Below are positions 17,450 to 25,975 of a DNA stretch of 64,000 bases, piece after piece. Both the position numbers and the translations under genes were made by a program. The notes below the pieces were generated by a model, which ran no database searches, was not told the origin of the DNA, and was given only the letters and a program-made list of their open reading frames with translations. The DNA lies in contig NZ_MBLO01000036.1 of assembly GCF_001854805.1 (NCBI RefSeq), positions 1 to 64,000 of the forward strand, read 5' to 3'. Source of the DNA: Pseudofrankia coriaricola. GTDB taxonomy: Bacteria; Actinomycetota; Actinomycetes; Frankiales; Frankiaceae. How positions within the stretch are numbered: position 1 is the stretch's first letter; each line of letters starts with the position of its first letter.

Positions 17450-18573
17450 GTCGTTCTCCTGGGGCAGGTGTGACCGCGACCGCATTTCCCCGGCGGCCGC
17501 AAATCCATTGTGAACCATATTTCTGGGCTTTTCGAGGACGGCCGGGAGTGACCTCTGACGCATACCAGACAAGCCAATTGGCACCGGCGGCCGGCGAGTG
17601 GTCCGGGCCACATTCCCTTCTTTCTTACCGACGCCAAGGAATGAGTGGCACCGGTCACAGGAGACAAAGCGGCTGACTGGCATCGATTCTCTGGCCGGCT
17701 GCCGCCCGGCCATGCCAATAGGTTGTTCGCGCAGGTGGCAGGCCTATAAAGCGCCCGGCGGCGCCGCGATCCTCTCGCCGCTCCGCGCCGGCAGGCCGCC
17801 GCCGAGCCTCACCGGAGATTCTGACCCGCCCCGCCAATGACCCTCGACCGTGGGATCCGCCAGCTATGACCAGTCACTCGCCGGGCTGGCGCGGGAGCCT
17901 GAGCCGGCCGCCGCCGCGGCCAGCCCCGTGCCGTGACCTCGGACACGGCGGGCGCACCGCCGGCCGCCCCTCGTCCGGCTCCCGGCCAGGTGCCGCGCGG
18001 CGCGCCGATGACCACAGCGGGCAGCCTGGAGTCACCGGGGCCCATAGGAGGACAACAAAACGTAACCAGCTCGACACGGAGGTGAGATTTACAGTGCCGT
18101 AGATGTTCGTAGACAGGATTGAACCAGGAGCCGGAGCCGGTGGTCCGCGGCGACGCGGCGTCGATCCGACAGGAGGCCAGGTGCGCGACCAGCTGCGGTG
18201 GGCGGCCGAGGTGATCGCCGCCGCCAACGACAAGGATCTGCTGAGCATCAGTGCCGCCGACGACGCCCCTGAGCTGTCCCGGCACAGCGCGCATCGGCTC
18301 GCCGCCGGCTGGCTGCCCGCGCCCCGCGGACCCGCGGACCGGGCGAGTCGCTGGCACCGCCCGACCCGGCCCGTTTCCGACGGGGTGTGAGCTCGGACCA
18401 ACAGCGGCCGAAGCCGACCACCCCGGGGTCGGCGCCGATCCGGCCGGACCGGTCCGGTTGGCACCGGTCCGGCCGGCGCCGGTCCGGTCCGGCCGACCTC
18501 GCCCAGCCCCCTGCACGCTGGGCCGCCCAGGCGCCGGCGATCGCGGCGGCGCCACCAGGCGCATCCACGCTGA
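17450..18573. other. Long region without a convincing gene
   Basis: Over 1.1 kb with no ORF that looks coding. All open frames are rich in Arg, Pro and Gly, as expected of shadow frames. One plus-strand frame at 18180-18330 (RDQLRWAAEVIAAANDKDLL) looks protein-like for about 45 codons but has no start signal. A short GCCGGTCCGG-rich direct repeat lies at about 18430-18500. Confidence 0.4.
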
Positions 18574-18840
18574 GCGAGGGGCCTGTCAGATGTCTCGGGC
18601 TGCCTCGCCGCCTGGCACGAGGGGCAGGCCCATTCCTGTGCGGGCCTGGACCACGCCGTCTGGTTCCACCGCCCGGCGCGCCTCGACGACCGGGTGCTCA
18701 TGGTGGATGTCACCCCGCACGCGGCCGCCAACGGTCGCGGCGTCCGCACCGGGACGATCCACAGCCACGACGGCCGGCTCTTGGCGAGCCTCACCCGGGC
18801 GTGCCTGTTCCGGGACCTGCGCCCGGACGCCGCCGCGTGG
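18574..18840 (+). pseudogene. C-terminal fragment of TesB-type acyl-CoA thioesterase II
   Basis: The plus-strand frame from 18574 (just after an in-frame TGA at 18571) reads AGLDHAVWFHRPARLDDRVL, then HSHDGRLLASLTRACLFRDL. This is the second hot-dog domain of thioesterase II (SLDHAMWFHRP; DGRLVAS) with its conserved aspartate. The N-terminal hot-dog domain is absent and there is no start signal, so this is a remnant. It lies antisense under the C-terminal extension of the monooxygenase gene. Confidence 0.75.
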
Positions 18841-20595
18841 CGAGCTGCTCGTGCCCGCACGGGGCTCCGGCACCACCGGACGCACGTCGGCTCGGGCCGG
18901 CTGTCCGGTGACCGCTTCGGGCGCCGTCTCGGCCGGGGAGAGAAAGCGCAGGTCGGGGCCGGTGACCCGGCCGAACCGGAGCGCGCGGACGTCCGCCAGG
19001 TAGCTCATCCGGGTTCGCCATGGTGGGCGGTCGCCCTGGCGAGGCAGCTCTCCCGCGTCGCGGAGCACGTAGCCGGCGTTCAGGCCGAGCAGTGACGACC
19101 CGCTGGCCGCCCCGTCGGCGGAGCCGGCCGGGATCGCGCCGTTCGCCGCGCGCGCGGCGCCGTCGGCCAGGCTCGCGCCGTCCGGCCCGGCACCGGCTCC
19201 GGCCGGCGCGGCGGGGCGGCCTGGGACGAAGATGCGGTAGCCGCGCCGGTCGAGGTGGCGCAGCAGCCGGCCGAGGTGCTCGGCCACCAGGTCGACCTTC
19301 AACGTCCAGGACGCGTTGATATAGCCGAAGGCGAAGACGAAGTTGGGGACGCCCTCGAGCATCATGCCCTTGTAGACCCGCTGCCGCGGCACGCGCACCG
19401 TCTCGCCGTCGACGGTCAGCGCGATCCCGTCGAACATCCGCAGCCGCAGGCCCGTCGCGGTGACGATGACATCGGCGGCGAGCTCCCGGCCGGACCTCAG
19501 CTGGATGCCCCGCTCGGTGAAGGTGTCGACATGGTCGGTGACGACCTCGACGTTCCCGGCCGAGATCGCCCGGAACAGGTCGCCGTCCGGCGCGACGCAG
19601 AGCCGCTGGTCCCACGGGCCGTAGCTCGGGGTGAAGTGCGTGGCGACGTCGTAGCCGTCCGGCAGCGCCCTGGCGACCCCGGCCAGCAGCTCCCGCCGCA
19701 CCATCTCGGGGCGGCTCCGGCTGAGCCGGTATATGAGCTGGTTGCGCAGGATGTTGCGCCAGCGGACCAGCCAGGCGGCCCACCGGCCCGGCAGCACGCG
19801 CCGCAGGCCGCTCATCAGCGGGTCGACGGCGGGCAGTGAGGCGACATACGTCGGCGAGCGCTGCAGCATCGTGACGTGCGCGGCCCGCTCGGCGAGCGCG
19901 GGTGCGAGCGTCATCGCCGTGGCGCCGCTGCCGATCACCACCACCCGCTGACCGGTGTGGTCCAGGTCGTCCGGCCAGTGCTGGGGGTGCACCACCCGGC
20001 CGGGGAACGCCGCGCGGCCGGGAAAGTCCGGCTCATGGCCCCGGTCGTAGCGGTAGTAGCCGGTGGCGCCGACGAGGACGTCACAGGTCAGCCGAACGTG
20101 CCGTGGCCCGGCGTCGCCCGAATCGTCAGGGCTGCCCAGGCCGTCCGGCCCGTCCGGGTGCCGCGCGCCGGCCGCGGCGGGGGCGGCCGGTACGCCCGGC
20201 GAGGCGTCCGCGGTGAGCTCGACGTCGACGGTCCAGCCGGCCCGCGCGCTCGACCAGCTGGCCGCGACCGCCCGATGGCCGTACCTGACCAGTTCGTCGA
20301 CCCGGTGGGCCCGCGCGGTCTCGGTCAGGTAGCGCAGGATCGAAGGCCCGTCCACGATCGACTTCTCGCCCGTCCAAGGCCGGAAACCGTAGCTGAGGGA
20401 GTTCATGTCCGAGTCGGACCGGATGCCGGGGTAGCGGAAGAGGTCCCACGTCCCGCCGAGCGTGCCGCGGGCCTCCAGCAGGGCGACACGGCGGCCGGGC
20501 TGGCTGGACAGCAGGTGGGCGGCGATGCCGATGCCGGACAGCCCGGCGCCGATGATCAGAACGTCGATGTGCTCGCCTGGCAGCCTGGCCGCCAT
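18586..20595 (-). CDS. FAD-dependent monooxygenase (Baeyer-Villiger/FMO type), extended C-terminus
   Basis: 669 residues from the ATG at 20595. It has an FAD-binding motif (VLIIGAGLSGIGIAAHLL), an internal NADPH motif (VVVIGSGATAMTLAPALAER) and the Baeyer-Villiger signature FPGRVVHPQHWP (F-x-G-x-x-x-H-x-x-x-W-P). It would insert or add oxygen to ketones or heteroatoms using NADPH and O2. The core ends near MSYLADVRALRFGRVTGPDL. The last 100 or so residues are encoded by the complement of the TesB fragment and have a shadow-like composition, so the original stop was probably lost. A second low-complexity insert (about residues 475-510) precedes the last conserved block. Confidence 0.85.
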   Translation of the reverse strand: MAARLPGEHIDVLIIGAGLSGIGIAAHLLSSQPGRRVALLEARGTLGGTWDLFRYPGIRSDSDMNSLSYGFRPWTGEKSIVDGPSILRYLTETARAHRVDELVRYGHRAVAASWSSARAGWTVDVELTADASPGVPAAPAAAGARHPDGPDGLGSPDDSGDAGPRHVRLTCDVLVGATGYYRYDRGHEPDFPGRAAFPGRVVHPQHWPDDLDHTGQRVVVIGSGATAMTLAPALAERAAHVTMLQRSPTYVASLPAVDPLMSGLRRVLPGRWAAWLVRWRNILRNQLIYRLSRSRPEMVRRELLAGVARALPDGYDVATHFTPSYGPWDQRLCVAPDGDLFRAISAGNVEVVTDHVDTFTERGIQLRSGRELAADVIVTATGLRLRMFDGIALTVDGETVRVPRQRVYKGMMLEGVPNFVFAFGYINASWTLKVDLVAEHLGRLLRHLDRRGYRIFVPGRPAAPAGAGAGPDGASLADGAARAANGAIPAGSADGAASGSSLLGLNAGYVLRDAGELPRQGDRPPWRTRMSYLADVRALRFGRVTGPDLRFLSPAETAPEAVTGQPARADVRPVVPEPRAGTSSSPRGGVRAQVPEQARPGEARQEPAVVAVDRPGADAATVGGRVRGDIHHEHPVVEARRAVEPDGVVQARTGMGLPLVPGGEAARDI

Positions 20596-20607
20596 GATCA
20601 CTCCCAT

Positions 20608-21257
20608 CGCCAGCCCATCCCCAAGATACGGGCCACCCCGGTGGGCGAAGCCGCCGGCCCCGAGGACAACGGCGTCGCCACCGATCCCCCGGCCGCAGGC
20701 AACACCGCCAGGTCGGGCGGCGAGCCCGCTGACCAGGCCTTCGAGGCTTGGACCGGCGCCCGTCGCCCCGATTCTGCCCGCTTCAACCGGGCAGCCTCGT
20801 TGTCGGCGGCATGTTCAGCGATTGTTTTTCATACGCTCGCGCGTCGTCGCGAGGACGCTCGCTCGCTGTCGCGGCAGGCTCGCTCGCCGACGCCACACGC
20901 TCGCGCACCGGCGCCGTCGTACCCGGCGTCATCGATCAGGCCCGCCGGCCGACAGACATCCCATGGGCTCGGATGTCCAGCCCAGCCACAGCTGGTGACG
21001 GCGCATTGGCGCAATACCAACCCAGCCACCTCGCCAGCCCGGTCCCAGCCAGACCACCGCGATATGCCAGGGCCCGGAACCACGCGGGGAGGGCGCTCAG
21101 CGCCCGACACGGGGCGAGCGCGCCCAGCGCCTCGCCCCGACAGACGGGACCGGTCAGCCGATCTCGTCAACCGATCTCGTCAGCCGGGCTGGTCAGCCGG
21201 GCTGGTCAGCCGGGCTGGTCAGCCGGGCTGGTCAGCCGGGCCCGTTGGCAGGGCTGG
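20608..21257. other. Intergenic region with 13-bp tandem repeats
   Basis: No supported gene. It carries a tandem repeat array at its right end (21153-21269) and GC-skewed sequence with CGCTCG clusters at 20830-20890. Confidence 0.5.
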
Positions 21258-21269
21258 TCAGCCGGGCTC
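21153..21269. repeat. 13-bp tandem repeat array
   Basis: Units of GTCAGCCGGGCTG: two variant units ending ATCTC (21153-21178), four perfect units (21179-21230), one partly changed unit at 21231, an interruption, and another unit at 21257. Each unit contains TCA, a stop on the minus strand. The array overlaps the stop codon of the ATP-binding protein gene, which lies at 21258-21260. Confidence 0.85.
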
Positions 21270-22517
21270 GCCGGCGGGCGCCCCCGGCAGCTCTCGCTCC
21301 TGCCGCTGGCGCAGGTACTCCTCGAAGCTCAGCGGCGGCGGTACCGGCTCGCCGCGGCCCGCGGCGCGCAGCTGGGTGACCAGGCTGGAGACGTACCAGC
21401 GCCGGAAGTCTCGATGCGCCGGCGGCGAGGCCAGCGTGAGCAGCCGCGCCTCCCGCGCGTACCCGTCCGCCTTGTCGAGGGCCGCCAGGTACTCCTCGCC
21501 CGCGTCGGCGATGCTCGCCGGCAGCCACAGCTCCAGCTGGGTGCGCCGCTGCCCGGCGGCCGCCGCGGCCAGTGCCTGCCGGCGGATCGCCTGCCTCGCC
21601 TCGCCGAACCGTTCGGTCACCGTCCGGATCAGCTCCGCCAGCTCCGGCGGGACGGGGGCACTCTCGCCGTTGATCTCGCCCACCGCGGCCAGGGTGAACT
21701 CGCGGACGAGGTTGTCGACATGGCTCTTCGCGGCGAGCAGCAGGTCGGTCGAGACGTCACCGAGGCTGACGCGGTAGCGCGGCGGCGAGCCCAGGCCGTG
21801 CCCCGTCGAGGCGGCGTCCGCCGACGCCGTCGCCACGGCCGGATCGGCGCTTCGGCCGCCGCCGGGCCCGGGCTGTACGGCGGGGACGGCGGCTCCGTCC
21901 AGGCCTGCCCCCTCCAGGCCGGTCTCGACCGGGCCGGAGGGGTGCGGGCTGGCCCGGCCGTCCGGTTCGCCGGCGCCGGCCAGGTCGACCTCGGCCCAGA
22001 CGACCTTGCCGTGCCGGTTCACGTCCGTCCCCCACCTCGCCGCGATCGCGGCGACGAGCGCCAGCCCGCGGCCGGTCATCGTGTCCGCGCTGCTGCGGGC
22101 GCGCAGGGGGGCCACCTGGCTGGTGTCGGCCACCTCCACACGCAGCGACGAGCCACGGGCGACGAGCCGCAGGTGGACGGGAGGCTCGCCGTGGAGCACG
22201 GCGTTGGTCAGCAACTCGCCGGCGAGCAGCTTGATGTCACCGGCGAGGTCACGCATGGGCAGGGTCGCGCGGGCCAGCCGGCTGGAGATCTCCCGACGAG
22301 CTCGCGGCACGGCTTCCGGCGCGCCGTCGACCCGCAGCGCCATCAGCACCTCACTGCCAGAGGCCTCGGTGCCGTCAGACGCCCCGTCGGCACCCGAATC
22401 CGACCCGCTCGCGGTGCCATCGGCGTTTCCACTGCTGTCGATCACATACGTCCCCAGCTCGGCAGATCGGCCGAAGGAGCTGCGATCATGTCCATCCAGT
22501 GCGCCTCCGGAAGCCAT
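21258..22517 (-). CDS. HATPase_c anti-sigma-like regulatory protein with helical C-terminus
   Basis: 419 residues from the ATG at 22517 (GTG at 22445 or TTG at 22571 are alternatives). Residues about 60-185 are a GHKL ATPase domain of the SpoIIAB/RsbW type: N-box LLAGELLTNAVLHGEP, G1 VEVADTS, G2 TGRGLALVAAIAARWG. Such proteins bind ATP and hold sigma factors or anti-anti-sigma factors, or act as light or stress sensors. A proline/glycine-rich linker leads to a 200-residue helical region (LLLAAKSHVDNLVREFTLAA onward) of unknown role, possibly binding a partner. There is no kinase or receiver domain nearby. Confidence 0.8.
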   Translation of the reverse strand: MASGGALDGHDRSSFGRSAELGTYVIDSSGNADGTASGSDSGADGASDGTEASGSEVLMALRVDGAPEAVPRARREISSRLARATLPMRDLAGDIKLLAGELLTNAVLHGEPPVHLRLVARGSSLRVEVADTSQVAPLRARSSADTMTGRGLALVAAIAARWGTDVNRHGKVVWAEVDLAGAGEPDGRASPHPSGPVETGLEGAGLDGAAVPAVQPGPGGGRSADPAVATASADAASTGHGLGSPPRYRVSLGDVSTDLLLAAKSHVDNLVREFTLAAVGEINGESAPVPPELAELIRTVTERFGEARQAIRRQALAAAAAGQRRTQLELWLPASIADAGEEYLAALDKADGYAREARLLTLASPPAHRDFRRWYVSSLVTQLRAAGRGEPVPPPLSFEEYLRQRQERELPGAPAGEPG

Positions 22518-22700
22518 TGGCGGCAATGTCGGCCGTGCGGTGCCTTGCGTACCCCAACCGCACGACGACAAATCACCATGCCCAAAACATGACAGGCAGT
22601 CCGATCCCAGGACAGGAAGCTAGCTACCCCTTTTTGGCGCGCCCACGGCTGGCCAGTCGCACCGCCGGGTGGTCCGCCCGCTGACCCCGGCCGGCGGCCC

Positions 22701-22740
22701 GGCGACGGTCAGGACGGCGTGGCGACGGTCAGGACGGCGT
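22701..22740. repeat. 20-bp perfect tandem duplication at GH3 stop
   Basis: GGCGACGGTCAGGACGGCGT occurs twice, at 22701-22720 and 22721-22740. Each copy includes the TCA that is the stop codon of the GH3 gene on the minus strand; the used stop is at 22729-22731. Confidence 0.9.
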
Positions 22741-25539
22741 CACGACGGCGACGGCGCCGCGCAGGGTGAGCGTGGCGCTGGACGGGCCGACCCGCAGCGT
22801 GAACGTGCCAGGCTCGGTCGACCAGCCGCCCGGACCGTCGCCGTCGGTGGCGGGTCGCCAGTACTGGAAGGCGCGCGGCGCGATCTCGACCGAGATGGTG
22901 GCCTTCTCACCGGGAGCCACGTCAGCCGTCGCGAAGCCGGCCAGCCACAGCGCGGGACGCTCGACGGCCGAGTCCTCGCGGCTCAGGTATGCCTGGACGA
23001 CCGTGCGACCGGGACGGTCACCGCTGTTGCGCACGGTGACCCGCACGCGCACGGCCTCGCCCGGGGCGACGGCCGCCGGGACCGCGAGCGACTCATACAC
23101 CCAGGTGGTGTAGCCGATGCCGTGGCCGAACGGATAAGCCGGCCCGCCCTGCGGCGGCGCGGCCGGCAGGGAGCCCTCCGCCGCCGCCGGCTCATCAGGC
23201 GACGCCGCCGCGGTGCGCCGGGACCAGCCCCGGTAGCCGACGTGAAGGCCCTCGTCATAGTCCAAGGCGCCGTCGACCGGTGTGACCGACCAGGCCGGGC
23301 AGTCCTCGGCCCTGGCCGGCCAGCTCGTCGGCAGCCGCCCGCCGGGCTCCACGCGGCCGAGCAGCACGTCGGCGAGCGCCGCGCCGAACTCCTGTCCCGG
23401 GAACCAGGACAGGAGCACGGCCGGCACCTCCTCGCGCCAGGGCAGGAGCACCGGCGCGCCCGCGTTGACGACCACGACTGTGCGGGGGTTGGCGGCGGCC
23501 ACCCTGCGCACCAGCTCGTTCTGCCCGGTCGGGAGGTCCAGGCCCGCGCGGTCGACGCCCTCGCTCTCGACCCGGTCACTCGTGCCGACGACGACCACCG
23601 CCACATCCGCCGAGGCGGCGAGCTCGACGGCGGTCTCGAGCTCCTCCGCGCCAGGCGGTGACGGGTCCTCGCCCAGCAGCGCGAACGACGCGACCGGCAT
23701 CCCGGCCGGCGGGTCGTGGCGCAACGTGACCAGCACGTCCTCGCCCGCCGTCAGGTCCATGCCGGCCCACCAGACCGGCGGGCGCAGGATCGCCGCGACG
23801 ATGTCCCCGTCGGGCGGCTCGAGTGTGTCGTCGTAGAGCACGGTCTCCGTGCCGGTGCCCGTGCCCGTCGCCGTGGCCGTACCGGTGCCGCCGGCGGCCG
23901 CGGCGCCGACGCGGGCGCGTAGCGAGAACCGGCCCATTCCCGCGAAGCCGAGCGGGTGATGGCCACTCGCGCGCGCGGTCAACAGCGCCGTCACCTCCAC
24001 CCTGGCGGAGCTGGCCAGCACCGGGTCGTCCATGAACATCAGCCGGCCGGACAGCCGCCGTTCGCTGCGCAGCAGCTTCCCGGCCGCGTCGAAGAAACGG
24101 ACCCGCAGACCCGGCTCACCCGACTCCGGGTCGCGCGCGCCCGCGGTCGACAGCGGCGCGGGCCAGGGCTCCGCGCGCACGCCAGTGGCGGTGACGACCT
24201 CGCCGCCCTCGCCAAGCGCGGCGCGCAGCCCGTCGGCCGGGCCGACCAGGTACGGCGGGAAGACGGTGGCACTGCCACCGCCCTGCCCGCGGGGCAGCGT
24301 GGCGTTCGGCCCGATCACGGCGACCCGGCGTGTCCCGCCGGACGCGCCGGGTGCGCCGGCGCCCGTCAGCGGAAGCAGCCCGCCCTCGTTGCGCAGCAGC
24401 ACCATTCCGCCCGCGGCCGCCCGCCGCAGCAGGTCGCGCGCGTACGGTCCGGCGGGGTCGGCCCCCGTGCCGTCAGCCCCCGTGCCGTCAGCCCCCGTGC
24501 CGTCAGCCCCCGTGCCGTCAGCCCCCGTGCCGTCAGCCCCCGTGCCGTCGGCCGCGCCGGCTCGGTCGCCACCGCCCGCGATCTCCTCCGCGCCGGCGGC
24601 CTGATCGGGCCTGGCTGGGTCGGCGAGGGCGCCGACGCGGGCGGCGAGGCGCAGCAGGCGGCGGGCCTTGTCCTCGACGAGCTCGGCGGGGACGCTCCCG
24701 TCCCGCACCGCGGCGACCAGAGCGGGGCCCCACGGGCCCCACGGGCCCGGCATCACCAGGTCCAGGCCGGCCAGGGCGGACGGGACGGTGGAGCGGGTGG
24801 CGATCCAGTCCGAGACGACCAGGCCGTCGAAACCCCACTCGTCCTTCAGCGGGCCGCGCAGCAACGGGTTCTCGGTCATCGTCGCGCCGCCTACGCTGTT
24901 GTAGGCGGCCATGACCGCCCACACGCCGGCCTCACACACCAGCGCCTCGAACGGCGCGAGGTAGACCTCGCGCAGCGCGCGCTCGTCCACGCGGACGTCG
25001 ACGGTGAACCGGTCGGTCTCGGACTCGTTCGCGACGTAGTGCTTCACGGTCGCCGCGACGCCGCCCGCCTGGATTCCGCGTACCAGCGCGGCGCCCAGCC
25101 GCGCTGTCAGCAGCGGGTCCTCGGAGAGGCACTCGAAGTGGCGGCCGCCCAGCGGGCTGCGGTGCAGGTTGACGGTCGGGCCGAGCACGACGTCGACGCC
25201 CTTCGCCCTGGCCTGCGCGGCGAGCAGCCGCCCGACGCGGCGCAGCAGCGGCTCGTCCCAGGTCGCCGCGAGCGCGGACGGGCAGGGCAGGTTGGCGGAC
25301 GGCTCCCGCTCGTCGGCACGCTCGCCGCGCACGCCGGCCGGGCCGTCGGAGAGCACCATCGCCCGCAGGCCGGCCTCGGGCGATGGCCACGTCCGCCAGA
25401 ACGACGCGCCGGTGAGCAGCCGGACCCGCGCTTCCAGATCCAGCCGGGCGAGCGCCTCCGCGACCCGCTTCTCCAGCACGTCCGCGGTGCCCGTGACGCC
25501 CGCGCCGGCAACGTCCGCCCTGGCGGCGCCCCCGTTCAC
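22729..25539 (-). CDS. Glycoside hydrolase family 3 beta-glycosidase with PA14 insert
   Basis: 936 residues from the GTG at 25539, preceded by AGGGAC. It is a retaining glycosidase removing terminal beta-linked sugars. The N-terminal TIM barrel has VLGPTVNLHRSPLGGRHFEC, KHYVANESETDR and the nucleophile aspartate (about 244) in GLVVSDW. The second domain starts at GMVLLRNEGGLLPL. A PA14-like insert (about residues 470-640) and a fibronectin-III-like C-terminus (FGHGIGYTTWVYE onward) follow, an architecture of bacterial beta-glucosidases. No signal peptide is seen, so it is probably cytoplasmic. A linker encoded by a 15-bp repeat gives six GADGT-type units near residue 350. Confidence 0.9.
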   Translation of the reverse strand: MNGGAARADVAGAGVTGTADVLEKRVAEALARLDLEARVRLLTGASFWRTWPSPEAGLRAMVLSDGPAGVRGERADEREPSANLPCPSALAATWDEPLLRRVGRLLAAQARAKGVDVVLGPTVNLHRSPLGGRHFECLSEDPLLTARLGAALVRGIQAGGVAATVKHYVANESETDRFTVDVRVDERALREVYLAPFEALVCEAGVWAVMAAYNSVGGATMTENPLLRGPLKDEWGFDGLVVSDWIATRSTVPSALAGLDLVMPGPWGPWGPALVAAVRDGSVPAELVEDKARRLLRLAARVGALADPARPDQAAGAEEIAGGGDRAGAADGTGADGTGADGTGADGTGADGTGADGTGADPAGPYARDLLRRAAAGGMVLLRNEGGLLPLTGAGAPGASGGTRRVAVIGPNATLPRGQGGGSATVFPPYLVGPADGLRAALGEGGEVVTATGVRAEPWPAPLSTAGARDPESGEPGLRVRFFDAAGKLLRSERRLSGRLMFMDDPVLASSARVEVTALLTARASGHHPLGFAGMGRFSLRARVGAAAAGGTGTATATGTGTGTETVLYDDTLEPPDGDIVAAILRPPVWWAGMDLTAGEDVLVTLRHDPPAGMPVASFALLGEDPSPPGAEELETAVELAASADVAVVVVGTSDRVESEGVDRAGLDLPTGQNELVRRVAAANPRTVVVVNAGAPVLLPWREEVPAVLLSWFPGQEFGAALADVLLGRVEPGGRLPTSWPARAEDCPAWSVTPVDGALDYDEGLHVGYRGWSRRTAAASPDEPAAAEGSLPAAPPQGGPAYPFGHGIGYTTWVYESLAVPAAVAPGEAVRVRVTVRNSGDRPGRTVVQAYLSREDSAVERPALWLAGFATADVAPGEKATISVEIAPRAFQYWRPATDGDGPGGWSTEPGTFTLRVGPSSATLTLRGAVAVVTPS
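24457..24546. repeat. 15-bp coding tandem repeat, six units
   Basis: GTC(A/G)GCCCCCGTGCC is repeated six times in frame within the GH3 gene and encodes a Gly-Ala-Asp-Gly-Thr linker between the barrel and the second domain. The copies are nearly identical, suggesting recent expansion by slippage. Confidence 0.9.
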
Positions 25540-25570
25540 GACGTCCCTGGCCCGTTCACGACGTCCCTGG
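25531..25570. repeat. 20-bp tandem duplication of the GH3 start region
   Basis: CCCGTTCACGACGTCCCTGG occurs twice in tandem. On the minus strand each copy holds a GGGAC ribosome-binding-like motif and a GTG start. The two GTGs (25559 and 25539) are in different frames. The upstream one makes a 7-codon peptide (MNGPGTS) whose TGA overlaps the downstream GTG. Confidence 0.85.
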
Positions 25571-25975
25571 CCACTGTGTCCTCCACACCCACACCCCGCG
25601 CGATCCGACCTCACCGCCACCGGGCCGACGGGTGGTGGGCTGGTCCCGGCGGAGTCGGCCCGCCAGCGGCGGGCGGGGTGTGCGGATGTTCCGATACCAC
25701 CTTCTACACTTCAGTAGCTGGAGAGTATTGTCAGGCCCCAAACCGTCACCGGACATGCCTGTCTCCACCAAACCGTCCGCACAGCTACGCAAGGCCCCGC
25801 AATGGTCGCATGGTCACCGGCGAAGACGCCCACCGGGCCGCCGACGGCCATGCCAGGCCTGACAGCGGTCGTGTGACCGGCGGTGGCGACCGCCAACGCC
25901 TGACATCGTGTACGCCCGAGTTCCAGCCGCCGATCCGGGGGTCCGCCCGCAGTGCCTACGTCTCTGGGCCTGGTG
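25571..25975. other. Intergenic region upstream of GH3
   Basis: No gene seen. The stretch 25685-25745 is comparatively AT-rich and is the likely place for the GH3 promoter, but I cannot assign clear -35 and -10 boxes. Confidence 0.4.

Noticed and set aside
18103-18390. 95-residue plus-strand ORF with a helix-like middle
   Set aside because: About 45 codons look protein-like, but there is no ribosome-binding site or family match; not strong enough to call a gene.
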